A stretch of 10,743 bases of DNA from an uncultured Alphaproteobacteria bacterium. Lineage in GTDB: Bacteria; Pseudomonadota; Alphaproteobacteria; Puniceispirillales; Puniceispirillaceae. The stretch covers positions 1 through 10,743 of the forward strand of contig CAJWDO010000037.1 of NCBI GenBank assembly GCA_913031555.1, written 5' to 3'. The translations under genes and the position numbers were made by a program. Within the stretch, counting starts at the first letter, position 1, and every line of letters begins with the position of its first letter. Under the pieces are notes generated by a model. The model was not told the origin of the DNA. It ran no database searches and was given only the letters and a program-made list of their open reading frames with translations. This document shows, in pieces, positions 7,063 through 10,743 of this stretch.

Positions 7063-7257
7063 ATGTTCATCCGACGGCTTGTTGTCAATACCCTGTTGAT
7101 GGTTGCCCGCAATCCGGCGGTGCAGAAAAAAGCCGGCGAGGCGGCCGGCAAGGCGCTCCAACAGGCGCGCCCGAATCTGATGAAGGCCAGTCGGCGGGCC
7201 GGTCAGTTGACCCGCAAGGCGCGCGACAGGATCAACGACATGACCGACCCGAAATAG
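7063..7257 (+). CDS. Small basic protein of unknown function
   Basis: I do not recognise this 64-residue protein. ATG 7063 has GAGGAA (7054-7059) at ideal spacing, and the gene is divergent from purB with a 129-base gap. It contains 15 Lys/Arg against 4 Asp/Glu. The N-terminus (LVVNTLLMVA, 6-15) is a short hydrophobic stretch, too short for a standard membrane helix. The rest is Ala/Lys/Arg/Gln-rich and likely helical (KKAGEAAGKALQQARP, then RRAGQLTRKARDR). An amphipathic membrane-surface or nucleic-acid-binding helix is possible but unproven. The same frame is open far upstream antisense to purB, but that extension looks like coding shadow. The good ribosome-binding site is the main evidence that it is real. 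Confidence 0.65.
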   Translation: MFIRRLVVNTLLMVARNPAVQKKAGEAAGKALQQARPNLMKASRRAGQLTRKARDRINDMTDPK

Positions 7258-7281
7258 GGAGCGACCAGAGTGTTGGGCCAA

Positions 7282-7315
7282 AATGTCCGGCCAGAATGTC
7301 CGGCCAGAGTGCCGG
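7282..7315. repeat. 13-bp tandem duplication between the small ORF and radC
   Basis: AATGTCCGGCCAG occurs twice in perfect tandem (7282-7294 and 7295-7307), followed by a decayed partial copy (AGTGCCGG). A more distant copy may precede it (GTGTTGGGCCAA, about 7269-7282). It fills the 60-base gap between two convergent genes. The repeated GGCC/CCGG cores can pair, but no T-run follows. Confidence 0.85.
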
Positions 7316-7317
7316 TG

Positions 7318-8061
7318 CTAGAGAAGCCCGAGGCTCTTGAAACTCACCACCTCGCGGCCGGCAACAACCAGATGATCGTGAAGCGTCACCGTAACCAGCG
7401 CCAGCGCCGCGCGAAGTTCGGCTGTCATATCGATGTCGGCGCGCGACGGCTCAGTCTCTCCGCTGGGATGATTATGGACGAGGATCACCGCCTTGGCGTG
7501 ATGGCGCAGCGCGGCGGCGACAACCTCGCGGACATAGACCGGCGTCTGGTCGATGGTGCCGCTGGACAGGCGTTCCTCGGCGATCAGCCTGTTCCGGTTG
7601 TCGAGACAAAGCATCATGAAATGTTCGATTGGTTCATGTGACAGCCGTGTGATGCAGTAGTGCTGAACCTCGCTCCAGCTTGCCAGCACATGCCGGTTGT
7701 GAATGTCCGAATGGCTGAGATGCAGACCGGCGGCCTCGACAATCTTCAACGCCGATACCGAGGCATCCCCCATCCCGCGATGATCACGAAGCACTTTTGC
7801 CGGCGCGCGCAAAACCGCCGACAGTGAACCGAAACTGGTCATCAGATCCTTTGCCAGCGGTTTGGTGTCGGTGCGCGGGTTGCCGGCATAGAGCAGCATC
7901 TCGAGAAGTTCCAGCTCGCTGAAGACAGCGGCGCCCTTGTCGAGAAGCTTTGCCCGCATGCGGGCCCGATGACCTGACTGATGACCTGACTGAAGGGGGG
8001 ATTGCGAGGCGGATTGCGGGGCCGACTTGCTGGTTGGCGGCATGTTGGGCTTTCTGGCCAT
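7318..8061 (-). CDS. radC: RadC family (UPF0758) JAMM/MPN-domain protein
   Basis: This 247-residue protein has a helix-hairpin-helix-like N-terminal region (about 38-110, including LRDHRGMGDASVSALKIVEA) and a C-terminal JAMM metalloprotease-like domain. The zinc-binding motif H-x-H-x7-S-x2-D is intact as His196, His198, Ser206 and Asp209 within VHNHPSGETEPSRADID. Its biochemical role is unsettled: the E. coli radC102 repair phenotype was traced to recG. The start is uncertain. ATG 8061 and a GTG two codons earlier (8067) both lack a clear ribosome-binding site, and ATG 8043 is also possible. Residues 10-33 are a low-complexity Ser/Gln/His stretch that includes a tandem QSGH duplication. It lies 102 bases downstream of map. 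Confidence 0.94.
   Translation of the reverse strand: MARKPNMPPTSKSAPQSASQSPLQSGHQSGHRARMRAKLLDKGAAVFSELELLEMLLYAGNPRTDTKPLAKDLMTSFGSLSAVLRAPAKVLRDHRGMGDASVSALKIVEAAGLHLSHSDIHNRHVLASWSEVQHYCITRLSHEPIEHFMMLCLDNRNRLIAEERLSSGTIDQTPVYVREVVAAALRHHAKAVILVHNHPSGETEPSRADIDMTAELRAALALVTVTLHDHLVVAGREVVSFKSLGLL
7968..7991. repeat. 12-bp tandem duplication inside the radC 5' region
   Basis: GATGACCTGACT occurs twice in perfect tandem (7968-7979, 7980-7991). On the radC strand it encodes the repeated tetrapeptide QSGH-QSGH in the variable N-terminal leader, so the duplication preserves frame. Confidence 0.9.
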
Positions 8062-8084
8062 ACCCACAGGGATAGTCCATCAGG

Positions 8085-8114
8085 TCTAAAGAAAACGTTA
8101 AGAGACCCGCGCAA
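8085..8114 (-). promoter_or_regulatory. Possible radC promoter
   Basis: On the minus strand TTGCGC (8114-8109) and TTTAGA (8090-8085) are separated by 18 bases, placing a transcription start about 15-20 bases before the radC ATG at 8061. Such a short leader fits the lack of a clear ribosome-binding site, but the boxes are imperfect and radC could simply be read through from map. Confidence 0.25.
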
Positions 8115-8115
8115 T

Positions 8116-8147
8116 GATGCAGATTGGCTGAGATGCTGATTGGCGGA
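8116..8147. repeat. 16-bp imperfect tandem repeat between map and radC
   Basis: GATGCAGATTGGCTGA (8116-8131) is followed directly by GATGCTGATTGGCGGA (8132-8147), matching at 14 of 16 positions. It ends two bases before the putative radC -35 box, so it could be a direct-repeat regulator site or simply a slippage duplication. Confidence 0.85.
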
Positions 8148-8163
8148 GAGGCCTTGTGGCGGT

Positions 8164-8952
8164 CTAGATATAGGGCGGCGCTGAATATCCCGCCGGTGAC
8201 AGGGTGAAAATTTCCGGGTCGCCGTCGGTGATGCCGATAGAATGTTCGAACTGTGCCGACAGGGACCGGTCGCGTGTCACCGCCGTCCATCCATCACCAA
8301 GGATCTTGGTCTCGGCGCGCCCAGCATTGATCATCGGCTCAATGGTGAAAATCATGCCGGGTGCCAGCTTCATGCCGGCGCCGGGAGTGCCAAAATGCAG
8401 TACCGTCGGGGCGCAGTGAAAGGTCTGGCCGAGACCGTGGCCGGTAAAGTCGCGGACCACGGAAAATCTTTGTGCCTCGGCGTGGATCTGGATGGCGTGA
8501 CCGATATCACCAAGCGTGTTGCCCGGTCGGGCGACCTCGATGCCGCGCATCAGACATTCATGTGTCACCGACGTCAGCAGACGCGCCTTCACCGACGGTT
8601 CGCCAACGAAATACATCCGCGATGTGTCACCATACCAGCCATCGAGAATTACCGTGACATCGATGTTCAGGATGTCGCCGTCGCGAATTGCCTTCGGTCC
8701 CGGAATGCCATGGCAGACAACATGGTTCAGTGAAATGCAGGTTGCCTTTGGAAAGCCTTTATAGTTCAGCGGCGCGGGGATCGCGCCATGCGCGCTGATA
8801 TAGTCATGGCAGATGCGGTCCAACTCCTCGGTCGTGATCCCGGCATGAACATGCTGCGTGATCATGTCGAGGACCGACGCGGCCAGCCGGCCGGCGGCAC
8901 GCATGCCGACAAAGCCGTTTTCATCATGAAGGATTACAGGATCGGTGCGCAT
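8164..8952 (-). CDS. map: Methionine aminopeptidase, type I
   Basis: This 262-residue cytosolic metallopeptidase removes the initiator methionine from nascent proteins after deformylation. All five metal ligands are visible: Asp98 (LNIDVT), Asp109 (YGDTS), His172 (TGHGLG), Glu205 (TIEPM) and Glu236 (FEHSIG). They are offset by one from the E. coli enzyme (97, 108, 171, 204, 235), which supports ATG 8952 as start. The substrate-pocket His81 is in VCHGIPG. Length is that of the basic type Ia enzyme, with no N-terminal zinc-finger extension. The ribosome-binding site is weak (AGAAAG very close, GAGGTGG about 14 bases away). radC follows on the same strand. Confidence 0.98.
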   Translation of the reverse strand: MRTDPVILHDENGFVGMRAAGRLAASVLDMITQHVHAGITTEELDRICHDYISAHGAIPAPLNYKGFPKATCISLNHVVCHGIPGPKAIRDGDILNIDVTVILDGWYGDTSRMYFVGEPSVKARLLTSVTHECLMRGIEVARPGNTLGDIGHAIQIHAEAQRFSVVRDFTGHGLGQTFHCAPTVLHFGTPGAGMKLAPGMIFTIEPMINAGRAETKILGDGWTAVTRDRSLSAQFEHSIGITDGDPEIFTLSPAGYSAPPYI

Positions 8953-9007
8953 GGCTTTCTTGGTTCCACCTCGGATGTTTCGCGGATACCACTAATCACA
9001 AAAGGTC

Positions 9008-9020
9008 GGCTTGCCAAGCC
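9008..9020. promoter_or_regulatory. Short inverted repeat upstream of map
   Basis: GGCTTGCCAAGCC is a 6+1+6 perfect inverted repeat located 56-68 bases before the map start codon. Its minus strand supplies a TTGGCA that could serve as a -35 box, so a repressor site overlapping a promoter is conceivable. No good -10 follows, and a 13-base palindrome can occur by chance in GC-rich DNA. Confidence 0.2.
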
Positions 9021-9074
9021 ATTTAGGGGGATTGATCCAACGTCAGACGGTGTCTGGCCAATAGCCTGTTCAAT

Positions 9075-9098
9075 AGCCCGGACTTGAGCCCGGACTTG
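9075..9098. repeat. 12-bp tandem duplication in the map/cinA-like intergenic region
   Basis: AGCCCGGACTTG occurs twice in perfect tandem (9075-9086, 9087-9098). A related half-unit (CAATAGCCTG at about 9058-9068, echoed by CAATAGCCCG at 9071-9080) precedes it. Each copy ends in TTGA, and the second leads into the likely -35 box of the downstream gene. Confidence 0.88.
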
Positions 9099-9123
9099 AC
9101 CGCCGCCGGAAAGACGCTATCTC
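9096..9123 (+). promoter_or_regulatory. Probable promoter of the CinA-like gene
   Basis: TTGACC (9096-9101) and TATCTC (9118-9123) are 16 bases apart, giving a start site near 9130 and a leader of about 34 bases that includes the AGAGGA ribosome-binding site. This is the best sigma-70-like pair in the window, although the -10 is only moderate. Confidence 0.4.
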
Positions 9124-9163
9124 CGGGGAAGTATTTTTTCAGTTACCATCAGAGGAAACAGGC

Positions 9164-9934
9164 ATGGCCAATCCGACAGCCGCAATAATCGTCATCGGTG
9201 ATGAAATCCTGTCCGGCCGTACCAAGGACAGGAATATTGGATGGCTGGCAGAGCAACTCAGCCAGCAGGGCATCATGCTGCGTGAGGCGCGGGTGATCCC
9301 TGATGTTCGTGAAATCATTATCGACACTGTGAAGTTGCTGTCGGCGGCACATGACCTTGTCTTTACCAGCGGCGGCATCGGGCCGACGCATGATGACATC
9401 ACCACCGAATGTATCGCCGCCGCCTTTGGCAGGAAGGTGATCCGGCACCCCGAGGCGGAGGCACGGCTGATTGCGCATTACGAGGATACGGATATCGAGT
9501 TCAACGCGGCGCGCCAGAAGATGGCCGACATTCCCGAAGGTGCCGCCCTGATCGACAATCCGCTCAGCGCCGCGCCGGGCTTCATCCTTGGCAATGTTCA
9601 TGTGTTTGCCGGCGTGCCATCCATCCTGCAGGCGATGTTCGAGGGGTTGCGTGACCAGCTTCCCGGCGGTGTCGCCATGACCCGCCTGACCGTGCAGTGC
9701 GCCATTGGCGAGGGCACCATTGCCACGATCATGGAAAGTGTCCAGGTCGCGCATGACGGTGTCAGCATCAGCAGTTATCCCTGGTTCAAGCCGGGCCAGT
9801 TCGGCACCGCCGCCGTGGTCAGCGGTCTTGACCCGCAGGTGACCATGGCCGCGGCTGAGTCACTTGCCGCCGGAGTTCGCGATCTTGGCGCCGCTGCCGA
9901 CATCATGCCGCTTGGTCAGGATGGTCGGGCCTAG
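9164..9934 (+). CDS. CinA N-terminal-type (MoCF biosynthesis-like) domain protein
   Basis: This 256-residue protein carries the MogA/MoaB-like fold found at the N-terminus of CinA (competence/damage-inducible protein A, COG1058). The family marks are AAIIVIGDEILSGRTKDRN (6-24) and FTSGGIGPTHDDITTE (67-82), the expected phosphate/cofactor-binding loops, then PGFILGNVHVFAGVPSI (about 139-155). It lacks the C-terminal amidohydrolase (PncC-like) domain of full CinA. Related domains in other proteins act on nucleotide cofactors or bind molybdopterin; the substrate here is unknown, so I give no symbol. ATG 9164 has AGAGGA seven bases upstream. Its TAG overlaps the stop codon of the convergent rhomboid gene. 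Confidence 0.92.
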   Translation: MANPTAAIIVIGDEILSGRTKDRNIGWLAEQLSQQGIMLREARVIPDVREIIIDTVKLLSAAHDLVFTSGGIGPTHDDITTECIAAAFGRKVIRHPEAEARLIAHYEDTDIEFNAARQKMADIPEGAALIDNPLSAAPGFILGNVHVFAGVPSILQAMFEGLRDQLPGGVAMTRLTVQCAIGEGTIATIMESVQVAHDGVSISSYPWFKPGQFGTAAVVSGLDPQVTMAAAESLAAGVRDLGAAADIMPLGQDGRA

Positions 9935-10743
9935 TCGCGTCGTTTGAAACCCGGCACCGATCCGCGTGGCTTGCGGCCGCGTCGTGACGTGCCATCACGG
10001 GTGCCTGTCTGACCAGAGCGCCACAGTGATGTGCTGCTGTCGCTGTTGATACCATCGTCCGATCTGTCCTCATCACGAATGACAATACGCGATTGCAGCG
10101 GGTCGTTGGCGCGCTTGCGGTAACGGTAGTTGGCCTCTTGCTTGATTCTGGCAAACGGAATTGGGTGGGCATCCCATTTCTCGGGCGGCGTATCGTTGGC
10201 ACCGAACAGCGGGACATCCGACCGCTTGAAGAAGGGGATCAGCACCATACCGGCCAGAAAACCACCGATATGCGCGAAATAGGCAACCCCGCCATCATCA
10301 CCTGCCAACGCGGTCGGTACGGCGACGAATTGCCCGCCGATCCATATGCCGAGAACCAGCCAGGCCGGCAGGTTGATGAATCTGATGAAGATGAGGATTA
10401 ACAGGAAGGTGCGGATCGCGGCGCGTGGATGCAGGATCAGATAGGCCCCAAGGATGCCGGCGATGCCGCCCGAGGCTCCAACCATCGGTACCCGCGAGGT
10501 GGGGCCGATCATGAATTGTGCCAGCGCCGCAGCAGCGCCGCACAGCAGATAGAAGACGACAAAGCGCCACGGCCCCATCGAATCCTCGACATTGTCGCCG
10601 AAAATCCAGAGATACAGCATGTTGCCACCGATATGCATCCAGCCGCCATGAAGAAACATCGCTGAAATCATTGTCGCCCAGGCTGGCAGGATGGCGATTT
10701 CGGCCGGCATTGGCGCGGCCCCGCTGGCGTTGGCGGGGATAAA
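9931..10743 (-). CDS. Rhomboid family intramembrane serine protease (N-terminus outside window)
   Basis: This integral-membrane protease cleaves transmembrane substrates. The minus-strand frame is open to the window edge, and the eleven codons before the first ATG (10710) are plausible coding sequence, so the true start lies upstream. Numbering from that ATG, the family marks are FLHGGWMHIGGNMLYLWIFGDNVED with oxyanion-side Asn30, the nucleophile Ser80 in GASGG, and His147 in YFAHIGG, forming the Ser-His dyad. About six hydrophobic segments span 10-160. After residue 160 comes a soluble, charged tail of nearly 100 residues ending in RRGRKPRGSVPGFKRRD. The stop codon overlaps the CinA-like stop by four bases (CTAG). 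Catalytic residues appear intact. Confidence 0.93.
   Translation of the reverse strand, partial: FIPANASGAAPMPAEIAILPAWATMISAMFLHGGWMHIGGNMLYLWIFGDNVEDSMGPWRFVVFYLLCGAAAALAQFMIGPTSRVPMVGASGGIAGILGAYLILHPRAAIRTFLLILIFIRFINLPAWLVLGIWIGGQFVAVPTALAGDDGGVAYFAHIGGFLAGMVLIPFFKRSDVPLFGANDTPPEKWDAHPIPFARIKQEANYRYRKRANDPLQSRIVIRDEDRSDDGINSDSSTSLWRSGQTGTRDGTSRRGRKPRGSVPGFKRRD

Noticed and set aside
7282..7315. Possible CRISPR or integration-site array
   Set aside because: Repeats of 13 bp directly abut with no spacers, there are only two good copies, and no cas, integrase or tRNA gene is nearby.
9149..9754. Minus-strand 201-codon frame opposite the CinA-like gene
   Set aside because: Antisense shadow of a gene with clear family motifs; its start lies inside the coding region without a ribosome-binding site.
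1..10743. Defence island, toxin-antitoxin pair, biosynthetic cluster or mobile element
   Set aside because: Every gene of normal size is a recognisable core or widely conserved family with uniform composition; no transposase, integrase, nuclease-ATPase pairing, or terminal repeats were seen.

Overview
The window is a compact, GC-rich (roughly 60% by eye) stretch of a bacterial chromosome, almost certainly from an alphaproteobacterium. The evidence is the gene order purB-purC-purS-purQ-purL-bolA-grxD on one strand, the RpsD C-terminus, a short-form PurL that needs separate PurS and PurQ, and a map-radC pair. I cannot place it more precisely; a marine Rhodospirillales- or SAR116-like lineage is a guess. 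I see no phage, IS element, tRNA, rRNA or CRISPR array, and no sign of recent transfer. No stretch longer than about 215 bases lacks a gene.

Layout. At the left edge is the 3' part of rpsD (+), followed by two hairpins, then a small antibiotic-biosynthesis-monooxygenase-fold (ABM) protein (+). Facing it is a seven-gene minus-strand operon. It reads purB, purC, purS, purQ, purL, bolA, grxD from about 6981 down to 1023. Stop-start overlaps of 1 to 4 bases at purB/purC, purS/purQ and purQ/purL suggest translational coupling. Divergent from purB is a 64-residue basic protein of unknown function (+). It converges on radC (-), which lies downstream of map (-). Divergent from map is a stand-alone CinA-type MoCF-biosynthesis-like domain protein (+). 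Its stop codon overlaps the stop codon of a convergent rhomboid protease gene (-), whose 5' end runs off the right edge.

How the genes work together. PurS, PurQ and PurL form the FGAM synthetase complex (step 4 of de novo IMP synthesis). PurC makes SAICAR, and PurB cleaves both SAICAR and adenylosuccinate. BolA and the CGFS glutaredoxin are the classic [2Fe-2S]-sharing pair, here attached to the end of the purine operon. The other genes are housekeeping or poorly characterised: ribosome, N-terminal methionine removal, the RadC JAMM protein, a nucleotide-cofactor-related domain and membrane proteolysis.

Novelty. I find no convincing undescribed system; this looks like an ordinary core region. 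The items most worth a second look are the small basic orphan protein at 7063-7257, a cluster of four independent 12-16 bp tandem duplications between 7282 and 9098 (two beside putative promoters, one inside radC), the shared CTAG stop codons at 9931-9934, and the purB/purC junction, which leaves no room for the small gene I recall seeing in this operon in relatives.
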